Origin: Thermaerobacter sp. FW80
Lineage (GTDB): Bacteria > Bacillota > Sulfobacillia > Thermaerobacterales > Thermaerobacteraceae
Length of the DNA: 64,000 nucleotides
NCBI RefSeq assembly: GCF_004634385.1
Contig: NZ_CP037895.1
Coordinates: 1,525,245-1,589,244 of the forward strand
Direction: 5' to 3'
In this document: one piece after another, positions 1-6,405 of the stretch
How the letters are laid out: the number at the start of each line of letters is the position of its first letter
Numbering within the stretch: position 1 is the first letter of the stretch
Notes under the pieces: model-generated
Database searches by the model: none
What the model was told of the DNA's origin: nothing
Seen by the model: the letters and a program-made list of their open reading frames with translations, nothing else
Position numbers and translations under genes: made by a program

Positions 1-1
1 C

Positions 2-193
2 CGCGTCACCTTCGCCCCCGGCGGGTACCACGTGATGCTCATGGACCTGAAGCAAACGCTGCACCCCGGGGACCGGGTCGACCTGACCCTGGTCTTCGAG
101 GGCGGCCTGGAGGTGCCGGTGACCGCGGAGGTCCGGGACACGGCCGGCACGAGCACCGGTGGAGGTGGAGGGGAGCATTCGGGAGGGCACTGA
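2..193 (+). CDS. PCuAC-type copper chaperone, C-terminal part only
   Basis: The reading frame enters from outside the window and ends at the TGA at 191-193, leaving 63 residues. The visible sequence has the conserved end of the PCuAC (DUF461) fold: GGYHVMLMDLK, then LHPGDRVDLTLVFEGG and a final strand. PCuAC proteins carry Cu(I) to the cytochrome oxidase CuA site in the periplasm or on the outer face of the membrane. The HVM group matches the second half of the family's Met/His copper motif; the first half lies outside the window. The tail GTSTGGGGGEHSGGH is Gly/His-rich and could add metal-binding capacity, which is inference. Family assignment is fairly sure; the exact oxidase partner is unknown. 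Confidence 0.8.
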   Translation, partial: RVTFAPGGYHVMLMDLKQTLHPGDRVDLTLVFEGGLEVPVTAEVRDTAGTSTGGGGGEHSGGH

Positions 194-409
194 CGCGCCG
201 GCCGGTGGCCGGCAGGCTACCCCGCCCTGGGCCGGGCCGGTAGCCAAGGCGCCGTCCCGCCCTGGGGCATGGACCGCCGCGGCCGGGGAGCCCCGGCTTA
301 GGGGAAGCCCCGGCCGCATCCCCTGGACTTGGCCGGTCGCGCCGGCCCGTTCCCGAATCCTCCGGCCAGGCCGGGGCTCTTGCCCGCGTCGGAGGTTCGC
401 GCGCTCCCC

Positions 410-877
410 CTACGTCCCGGTCACCGGCACGCGCCGCCCGCGCCCCTGATCCTGCACCTTGGGGATCTCGACCCGCAGCACGCCGTTCCGGCAGCGGGCC
501 TGCGCCCCCTCGGGGTTGACCCGCTCCGGCAGCGGCACCACCCGGTGGAACCGGCCGAAGCGCCGCTCCATCAGGTAGTACCCGTCGCCCTCGTTGCGGG
601 TCTCGCGCCGGGTCTCGGAGCGGATCACCACCCGGTCTTCGTAGACGTCCAGCTGGATGTCCTCCGGCTCGACCCCGGGCATCTCCGCTTCAACGACCAC
701 CTTGTCCCCGGCGTCGGTGACGTCGACGGACGGGCGCTGGCCGAAGGCCCAGTCCGCCTCGCCATCCAAAGCGCGCCAGAAGTCCCACGGGCGCCAGAAC
801 ATCTCACGCCAGCTGCCCAGGCCGCGGCCGGCAGGCGCGGGCCACGACCAGCGGTCCAGGTCGGTGCGCATCCCCAC
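410..877 (-). CDS. Hsp20/alpha-crystallin small heat-shock protein
   Basis: An ATP-independent holdase that binds unfolding proteins in the cytoplasm. The 155-residue product has a short Trp-rich N-terminus (SWREMFWRPWDFWRAL), then the alpha-crystallin domain from about residue 45: PSVDVTDAGDKVVVEAEMPG, the strand IQLDVYEDRVVIRSE, YYLMERRFGRFHRVVPLPE, and the conserved NGVLRVEIPK end. I chose the GTG at 877 because AGGAGG at 886-891 lies 8 bases upstream; an in-frame GTG at 886 overlaps that site and an ATG at 871 is further away. It follows the ABC-class ATPase gene by about 42 bases on the same strand, so the two may be co-transcribed. Length and motifs are normal for the family. Confidence 0.93.
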   Translation of the reverse strand: MGMRTDLDRWSWPAPAGRGLGSWREMFWRPWDFWRALDGEADWAFGQRPSVDVTDAGDKVVVEAEMPGVEPEDIQLDVYEDRVVIRSETRRETRNEGDGYYLMERRFGRFHRVVPLPERVNPEGAQARCRNGVLRVEIPKVQDQGRGRRVPVTGT

Positions 878-919
878 GCGGACCACCTCCTGTCCATCGG
901 TGCAGGCGGGCCGTTCCCG

Positions 920-2689
920 CTAGGAAGTATGTCCGCGGGAGTCCTCGCCAACCGCCGGCCCGCGCACCTCCACCCGCAGGGAACGCAGGCGGTTGATGGC
1001 CGCTCCCACCTCGAACAGCCGCGGCAGGGCCAGGTCGCCCGCCGGGGTGGGGAAGGGGGAGACGCGGTCCAGGCCGTGTTCGTCCAGCTCGGCGTACAGG
1101 GCCTCCAGAGCCTCCCGCAGGGTGCGCCGGCCGTCCAGGTAGCGGCCTGTCATGTACCGGATCATGGCGCCCACCGCCCGGGTCTGGGAGGGGTCCACCA
1201 GCTGCTCGACGGCGCTCAGATCGATCTCCTCGACGCCGAAGGTGATCTCGTCGGTGCCGTGGGCGCGGATCTTGACCTTGGCGCCGCGGCGCGGATCCAG
1301 GCTGGCCGGAAGCGGCACCCGCTGGGGTACGGGCGGGAAGGGGCCGGGGTCTTCGGCGATGCGCCCCGTGGGGAAGCGGGCGGCCACCTCCCGGGCCTCG
1401 GCCGTGGCGTCCTGGGCGCGGTAGGCGTCCATCCGGATCACGGTGTCGGCCACGTCCAGGTAGTCGCCCGCCCCGCCCACCACCAGGATGCTGGAGACGC
1501 CCCGGTCGCGGAAGAGCGCCCGCACCCGGTCGATGAAGGGCGTGATGGGCTCGCGGTCCTTGCTGACCAGGGCCTGCATGCGCCGATCCCGGATCATGAA
1601 GTTGGTGGCGCTGGTGTCCTCGTCGATCAGGAGCACCCGCGCCCCCAGCTCCAGGGCCTCCATGATGTTGGCCGCCTGGCTGGTGCTGCCCGAGGCCTCG
1701 TCGGTGGAGAAGCGGCGGGTGTCGGCGTCGAAGGGCAGGTTGCGGATGAACGGGCTGATGTCCACCTGCTCGATGCGGCGGCCGTCCTCGGCCCGGATCT
1801 TCACCGCCGTGGGGTCCGTCACCACCAGTTCCCGGCCGTCGCCGGGGATGTGGTCGTAGACGCCGCGGGCCAGGGCCCGCAGCAGGGTCGACTTGCCGTG
1901 ATAGCCCCCGCCCACGATCAGCGTGACGCCCCGCGGGATGCCCAGGCCCCGCACCTTGCCCCGGTGGGGGGTGTCCAGCTCGACGGCCAGGGAGTCCGGC
2001 GCCGTGAAGGGGATCACCCGCGGCCCGCGCAAGGGCCGGTCGCTGACCCCGCTCTCCCGGGGGAGGATCGCCCCGTCGCCCACGAAGGCCACCAGGCCGT
2101 GCTCGGCCAGCGCCTCGCGCAAGGCGGCCTGGTCCTCGGCCACGGCGACGTGTCGCTCCAGGTCGCGGTGGTCGCTTGGCTTGAGGACCAGGGCCGTCTC
2201 CACCAGCCTCGGGACATCCTGGCACAGCATCTCGATGGCCTGCCGGCCCAGGATGCGACGGCCCGCGGCGGGCAGACCCGCGAAGAAGCGCACCTCCACC
2301 CGATGGGGGTGGACCACGCAGGCCGTCCGCGGGAGGATCTCCTGGCCGGGGCGGTCGACGGTGATCAGACCGCTCTTGCCGCTGCCGCGCCGCGCGGCGG
2401 CGGCCCCTGCCGCGCGGTGGAAGCGGCGCAGCAGCCAGTCCGCGGTGGCGGTGCGGCGAAGGGGCGTGGCGGCGGCCCAGTCCGGCAGCTGCATCCGCGC
2501 CGGCGCCATGATGATGCGAAGCCGCGAGGGGGCGGCGAAGGGGTCCCCCTGGACGTGGTCGATGGCCAGGACGAACGAGCCGAAGTCGTAGCTGCCCGCG
2601 ATGTCCTTGTAGGCCGGGTAGCCGCGGCCGTCGATGCGGCCGAGGATCTGCCGCAGGTCGTCACGGGTGCGGGTCACCGTCGCGCGCAC
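920..2689 (-). CDS. Predicted ATPase of the ABC class (COG3044 family)
   Basis: A soluble 589-residue protein of the poorly characterised PF09818 / COG3044 family. It is not a transporter: there is no membrane segment and no partner permease. The P-loop GGGYHGKST lies near residue 260. A Walker-B-like VLLIDEDTSATNF lies near residue 355, followed by the family's conserved SKDREPITPFIDRV. The N-terminal segment RIDGRGYPAYKDIAGSYDFG is also typical. The GTG at 2689 is preferred because GGAGGT at 2699-2704 is 9 bases upstream; the frame remains open further 5' without a better ribosome site. It is upstream of, and probably co-transcribed with, the Hsp20 gene. The substrate of the family is not established, so I give no function beyond nucleotide hydrolysis. 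Confidence 0.88.
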   Translation of the reverse strand: MRATVTRTRDDLRQILGRIDGRGYPAYKDIAGSYDFGSFVLAIDHVQGDPFAAPSRLRIIMAPARMQLPDWAAATPLRRTATADWLLRRFHRAAGAAAARRGSGKSGLITVDRPGQEILPRTACVVHPHRVEVRFFAGLPAAGRRILGRQAIEMLCQDVPRLVETALVLKPSDHRDLERHVAVAEDQAALREALAEHGLVAFVGDGAILPRESGVSDRPLRGPRVIPFTAPDSLAVELDTPHRGKVRGLGIPRGVTLIVGGGYHGKSTLLRALARGVYDHIPGDGRELVVTDPTAVKIRAEDGRRIEQVDISPFIRNLPFDADTRRFSTDEASGSTSQAANIMEALELGARVLLIDEDTSATNFMIRDRRMQALVSKDREPITPFIDRVRALFRDRGVSSILVVGGAGDYLDVADTVIRMDAYRAQDATAEAREVAARFPTGRIAEDPGPFPPVPQRVPLPASLDPRRGAKVKIRAHGTDEITFGVEEIDLSAVEQLVDPSQTRAVGAMIRYMTGRYLDGRRTLREALEALYAELDEHGLDRVSPFPTPAGDLALPRLFEVGAAINRLRSLRVEVRGPAVGEDSRGHTS

Positions 2690-3053
2690 GCTGGTTCGAC
2701 CTCCGGGAACTCGCGGTCCGGGTGCGCAGCCCGGGACCTCGGTGCCGTCGGCGGGGGACATGCGCACCCGCTTTGCATGTTACCGTGCCCCGCGGGGCGG
2801 GGCTACGCGGTGCGCCAGCAGGCTGGCCCAGGCCATGGCATGGGAAGGCCAAGCAAGGAAATATAGCGTATGCTGTCCTGTCAGTACGCATTCTGTCAAC
2901 GGTGCCGCAGAATAGTCCGAAAAACCCACTGCGGCACAGGAAACGCTGTCCCAGTTGCTCGCAACTCGCCACAGGATCCCTGGATACGTTTGAGGACGCC
3001 CCATCTGGCGGGTACGCTGGAAACATCCCAGTACCAAGTGATGCAAAGGGGGT
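2690..3053. other. Divergent intergenic region with a 9-bp inverted repeat
   Basis: This 364-base gap separates the minus-strand ATPase gene from the plus-strand formamidase gene. It is visibly richer in A and T than its left flank from about 2860 onward. An inverted repeat of GTGCCGCAG (2902-2910) and CTGCGGCAC (2929-2937) sits in it and could be an operator or a small hairpin. On the minus strand a TTGACA lies at 2895-2900, but I see no well-spaced -10 partner. No open frame here has a credible start and no known RNA motif is visible. Confidence 0.5.
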
Positions 3054-4292
3054 GTGTTCATCTTGGGGCGGCCGCTGATCGAAGTCGATCCCACGCGACC
3101 TGTGGAGGAACAGCGGGAGGTCTTACAGAATCGTTGGCACCCGGACATCCCGGCTGTCGTTGAGGTGCGTCCTGGAGACACGTTCGTCGTAGAATGCTTG
3201 GACTGGACCGGGGGACAGGTCCGTAACGATGATGATGCCTCCGACATCCGGGACATGGACCTGACTCCCAACCACCACCTAACAGGCCCCATTGCTGTCC
3301 GTGGAGCGGAACCAGGAGATATCCTGGTGGTCGACATCCTTGACCTGGGTCCGCACCCCAAGATGAAATGGGGCTATACGGGAATCTTCGCGAGGTCCAA
3401 TGGCGGCGGCTTCCTGACGGACCACTTCCCTGAGGCGCATAAAGCGATCTGGGACTTTCACGGTGTTTACGCGACATCCCGACACGTGCCCGGCGTGAAG
3501 ATTCCTGCGATTCCTCATCCGGGCATTTTAGGCACGGCACCGTCTCACGAGTTATTGCAGCGTTGGAACGAACGCGAGCGTAAACTCATTGCACGGGATC
3601 CGAACCGCGTGCCGCCCCTTGCGTTACCGCCAGAGCCGCGTAACGCCATTCTCGGTTCGTTGCGTCCCGGAACCCCGGAATACGAGCGGATTGCCCGAGA
3701 AGCGGCACGGACGATACCCCCACGCGAGAATGGGGGAAACCGCGACATCAAAAACCTCACCCGCGGCGCTCGTGCCTATCTTCCCGTTTACGTACCTGGG
3801 GCAAAGCTGACGGTCGGTGATCTCCACTTCACCCAGGGTGATGGCGAGATCACGTTCTGCGGTGCCATTGAGATGGCCGGGTGGATTGAGTTACACGTCG
3901 ATCTAATCAAGGACGGAATGAACAAGTACGGGATCCGGCATCCGATGTTCGAGCCAAGCCCGATCGAGCCGCGGTTTTCACGCTATCTGGTATTTGAAGG
4001 ATATTCGGTCGATGAAGAGGGGGAACAGTATTACCTGGACCCCCATGTGGCCTACCGACGGGCGTGTCTCGAAGCGGTCGAGTACCTCAAGGGATTCGGT
4101 TATACCGGGGAGGAGGCGTACACCATCTTGGGGGCAGCACCCGTAGAGGGGCGTATCAGCGCGATCGTGGACATTCCTAACGCCTGCTGCACGTTGTGGC
4201 TGCCCACGGAGATCTTTGAGTTCGACATCCGACCCGGGACCCAGGGGCCCGTTGCGCGGGTCCAGGGTGGCCGGCTGGCCCGGGCCAGGTGA
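3054..4292 (+). CDS. fmdA: Formamidase / acetamidase (FmdA_AmdA family)
   Basis: Hydrolyses formamide or short aliphatic amides to the acid and ammonia in the cytoplasm. The 412-residue product matches the FmdA_AmdA family along its length: the start WHPDIPAVVEVRPGDTFVVECLDWTGGQ, then DIRDMDLTPNHHLTGPIAVRGAEPGDILVVDILD, a central GDLHFTQGDGEITFCGAIEM, and the end DIPNACCTLWLPTEIFEFDI. The start is the GTG at 3054, just after an AAAGGGGG stretch. The gene stands alone. Base composition is clearly lower in GC (roughly 53 to 62 percent in sampled lines) than the surrounding 72 to 78 percent, and codons such as GTA, TTA and AAA are common. This suggests acquisition by transfer. Substrate preference between formamide and acetamide cannot be read from sequence. 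Confidence 0.92.
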   Translation: MFILGRPLIEVDPTRPVEEQREVLQNRWHPDIPAVVEVRPGDTFVVECLDWTGGQVRNDDDASDIRDMDLTPNHHLTGPIAVRGAEPGDILVVDILDLGPHPKMKWGYTGIFARSNGGGFLTDHFPEAHKAIWDFHGVYATSRHVPGVKIPAIPHPGILGTAPSHELLQRWNERERKLIARDPNRVPPLALPPEPRNAILGSLRPGTPEYERIAREAARTIPPRENGGNRDIKNLTRGARAYLPVYVPGAKLTVGDLHFTQGDGEITFCGAIEMAGWIELHVDLIKDGMNKYGIRHPMFEPSPIEPRFSRYLVFEGYSVDEEGEQYYLDPHVAYRRACLEAVEYLKGFGYTGEEAYTILGAAPVEGRISAIVDIPNACCTLWLPTEIFEFDIRPGTQGPVARVQGGRLARAR

Positions 4293-4319
4293 GGCGGCGA
4301 GGTGGATCGATCACCGGCA

Positions 4320-4353
4320 AAGGGCGCGGAGGCGGGCCAACCCCCGCGCCCTT
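4320..4353 (+). terminator. Stem-loop after the formamidase gene
   Basis: A 10-bp perfect stem (4320-4329 with 4344-4353, AAGGGCGCGG / CCGCGCCCTT) lies 27 bases after the formamidase stop. Only GTGATTT follows, so the T-run is weak. A terminator is likely but not certain. Confidence 0.5.
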
Positions 4354-4767
4354 GTGATTTGAGGACCGGGGGCGTTGGAGCCTGTTGCTCCGTGAACGCA
4401 CCGCTGGAGCTCCCCGACCGGCCGGGATCCGTCCTGGTTGGATCAGGAGCGGGTGGGCGGTGCGGACGGGGAGGACGTGCTGGTATCCGTCAACGGCGAG
4501 GGGGAGATCGTGCTGAACCCGCTCCCGCGGCCGCGGAGCCTCAAGGCGCTGGGGAAAACGTACTGGCGGTACCGGGTGGCGAGAAGACAGAGGCGCGGAC
4601 GGCCGTTCGCAACCAGCGAGCCTGCCGCTGGGTGGAAGAGCACGGCCTTGAGCCGGTCGAAGGCTCGGTGCTGGCGGGGGTGGCGGCCGGCCAGAGGGCG
4701 CGGTGAGGAGGTCGCCCGTGGCCACGTGGCTGCGGGACACCGACGTCATCCACCCCACACGCCCGCT
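4354..4767 (+). pseudogene. Degraded coding remnant ending at a good terminator
   Basis: No intact gene is visible between the formamidase and the toxin-antitoxin pair, yet this stretch looks like former coding DNA. A frame from about 4438 reads EDVLVSVNGEGEIVLNPLPRPRSL, faintly like a small antitoxin or AbrB-type strand. It then loses sense near 4560, where the frame starting at 4302 reads WVEEHGLEPVEGSVLAG before stopping at 4706. A strong intrinsic terminator follows at 4768-4804, which suggests that a real transcription unit once ended here. I cannot name the ancestor. Frameshifts could also be sequencing artefacts. Confidence 0.25.
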
Positions 4768-4804
4768 CCCCGGGTCGGAATTCCGGCCCGGGGCTTTGGT
4801 TTTT
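4768..4804 (+). terminator. Intrinsic terminator
   Basis: An 11-bp stem (4768-4778 with 4783-4793, one G-T pair) closed by the tetraloop AATT is followed by CTTTGGTTTTTA. This is among the best plus-strand intrinsic terminators in the window, although no intact gene ends just before it. Confidence 0.8.
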
Positions 4805-4984
4805 ACGGGTCGGTTGTCCGCCGGAACCGGGTGTGGCCAGGCCGGAGATGTGCTGGCGCTCCTGTATGGCGCGCGGCACCCTTGGCCAGCATAGGCATAG
4901 AAGAAATGCGCGATACGTGCGAAATGTTGCCCAAGGAGGAGCGGAGGGGCTAGAGTGGTGGTAGGAAGAGAGGGGGTCCGGCTC

Positions 4985-5458
4985 ATGTCCGTGGCGCTGA
5001 ACCTTGACCGGCAGACGGTCGAGGCGTTGCGGCGGACTGCCGCGTCGGATCAGCGTGCGGCGTTGAGGGAGCATCTGCTGGAGCGAGTCGTCGATCCCAT
5101 GCTGGAAGCGATTACGAAGCTCATCAACGAGAACCCCGACGCGGCGCACCAGGGTCTTCGCTTGGAGCTGAGCATCCAGGCCGAGCGGCTTGAAGGAGAG
5201 TATCTGACGACGGCGGAGGTTGCGCGGCGCTTTCGGGTCAGCCAACAGCAGGTGCGCCGATGGTGCGAGAGCGGCCGGATCCAGGCGGAGAGGACGCCTG
5301 GCGGAACCTGGCGAATCCCTGCGGCCCAGTTTCAAGGCAAGCTGACCTCCGTTCCGTTTGAGAGCAAGCAGAAGCCGAAGGACTGGGCGGGCCTGGCAGG
5401 GGCTTGGGAGGACTACCCCGAGCTGGGCCGGCAAATCCGGGAAGATCGCGAGGAATGA
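4985..5458 (+). CDS. Helix-turn-helix (excisionase-type) antitoxin of a TA pair
   Basis: A 157-residue DNA-binding protein. The N-terminal half (about residues 1-65) is helical and may serve in dimerisation. Residues about 67-115 form a MerR/excisionase-type HTH: LTTAEVARRFRVSQQQVRRWCESGRI, then TPGGTWRIPAAQF. The C-terminal tail (KDWAGLAGAWEDYPELGRQIREDREE) probably wraps the toxin, as in other VapB-like antitoxins; this is inference. The ATG at 4985 follows GAGGGGG with 8 bases of spacing and fits better than the GTG at 4955. It ends 3 bases before the PIN-domain gene, the usual antitoxin-first order. Autoregulation by the HTH is expected. Confidence 0.8.
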   Translation: MSVALNLDRQTVEALRRTAASDQRAALREHLLERVVDPMLEAITKLINENPDAAHQGLRLELSIQAERLEGEYLTTAEVARRFRVSQQQVRRWCESGRIQAERTPGGTWRIPAAQFQGKLTSVPFESKQKPKDWAGLAGAWEDYPELGRQIREDREE

Positions 5459-5461
5459 GGC

Positions 5462-5935
5462 GTGGCCGAACAAGAGGCGTTCGTCGTCGATACTACCGTG
5501 GCCACGCACTTCCTCGAAGGACACCCTGCTGTCGTCCAGTGCCTGCAGGAGCTTCGGGCGCGAGGCTGCCGCATCTTCTTTTCAGAAGTGACGCGGGCTG
5601 AATTGCTGAGTACCGCCGGTCTGACACCGGAACGCATTCAGGAGATCGAGGCACTCATGGACCTCTCGGACGATGTGATCGCGGTCGATGCCGAGATCGC
5701 GCGCAAGGCCGGGGAGCTGCGGCGGCTCCGGCAGCGGGGACGGGCAGGCGAGCGGTGCCCGACATGCGGCAAGCGTCTCGAAGGGAAGCTGAAGCTGCCC
5801 GACGCTTTAATCGCGGCAACGGCTCTGTCCGAAGACGCGGTGCTCATAACCGACAACGAGCGGGATTTCCGCGGTTTGCCGATCCAAATTCTGAACCCGT
5901 TAGCCATCGCAAATGGGGATCAGGCAGACCGTTGA
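5462..5935 (+). CDS. PIN-domain ribonuclease toxin (VapC-like) with a CxxC insertion
   Basis: A 157-residue PIN nuclease, expected to cleave RNA with Mg2+ when freed from its antitoxin. The acidic residues expected in the active site are present: Asp10 in FVVDTTVATHFLEG, Glu47 in SEVTRAELLS, Asp114 in KLPDALIAATAL, and Asp131/Asp135 in LITDNERDF. Between the third helix and the Asp114 helix the protein has CPTCGKRLEGKLK (Cys99, Cys102), which is not standard for VapC and could bind metal with a partner. The GTG start at 5462 is 3 bases after the upstream stop, so translation is probably coupled. A terminator follows at 5951. Confidence 0.85.
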   Translation: MAEQEAFVVDTTVATHFLEGHPAVVQCLQELRARGCRIFFSEVTRAELLSTAGLTPERIQEIEALMDLSDDVIAVDAEIARKAGELRRLRQRGRAGERCPTCGKRLEGKLKLPDALIAATALSEDAVLITDNERDFRGLPIQILNPLAIANGDQADR

Positions 5936-5950
5936 GCGAGGCGGGACGCG

Positions 5951-5985
5951 GACCGGGCCGGGTGAGCCGGCCCGGTCCTTTGCCT
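5951..5985 (+). terminator. Terminator of the toxin-antitoxin operon
   Basis: An 11-bp perfect stem (5951-5961 with 5967-5977, GACCGGGCCGG / CCGGCCCGGTC) with a GTGAG loop is followed by CTTTGCCTT. It lies 15 bases after the PIN gene. Confidence 0.75.
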
Positions 5986-6405
5986 TGTATGGGTACGACG
6001 ACCCCCTGGCGGTGTTGGTCTCCAGCCGTTGCGGTGCCGGTCTTACCCGGCGGCCGGCCGGCGCCGGATTCCCGCTTCCTCCGGGGCCGCCTGCTGTAAA
6101 GCAGGTCTTCCGCCCCGTCCACGGGCGTTTCCCGTCTGCGGGCCACTCCCGGCGACGGCGGCCACAAGGCCGCGACATTCCACGCTGTGCTCTCGTCCCG
6201 GTCGAGCCGCCCGAGTCGGGGGTGGCGCGCTGGGGCCTTTCCGATGGTGTCCAGAGAGAGCCGTACCTGCGCCGGGCTTCGCATGCCCGACCCGCCCACG
6301 GTCGGGGAGAGGGTTCCCGTACTCCAGCTCGAATCCCCCCAACAGGTCCATCGCCAGCGAGCCGGCCCGCGGGGGCCGGCTCGACCCATCGACCGAGGTG
6401 ACGTC
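5986..6405. other. 420-base structured gap, no gene assigned
   Basis: No convincing protein gene lies here. The stretch contains several compact hairpins: CCTGCT-GTAA-AGCAGG within 6088-6110, which would have a GNRA tetraloop if transcribed from the plus strand; GCGGCC-ACAA-GGCCGC near 6158-6175; an ACGGG/CCCGT arm near 6120-6135; and a perfect 10-bp stem at 6358-6367 with 6374-6383, just before the next start codon. I compared it by eye with RNase P, tmRNA, SRP, 6S, cobalamin, FMN, TPP, GEMM and T-box signatures and found no match. It may be a leader or a small RNA gene. Confidence 0.4.

Noticed and set aside
329-2866. 845-codon plus-strand frame opposite the Hsp20 and ATPase genes
   Set aside because: Its peptide has no domain and is the mirror of two genes with clear motifs and ribosome sites; long antisense frames are expected at this GC content.
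2880-2925. Minus-strand TTGACA with TATATT downstream as a strong promoter for the ABC-class ATPase
   Set aside because: The two elements are about 28 bases apart, too far for a sigma-A promoter.
6320-6345. tRNA T-arm-like CTCGAATCCCCCC
   Set aside because: No matching acceptor stem, D-arm or anticodon arm is present upstream.
5986-6405. tmRNA, RNase P RNA or cobalamin riboswitch in the gap before the S9 peptidase
   Set aside because: Fragments such as GGGGGATTCGAG and GGGAATCCGG looked suggestive on the minus strand, but none of the longer universally conserved blocks could be found in order.
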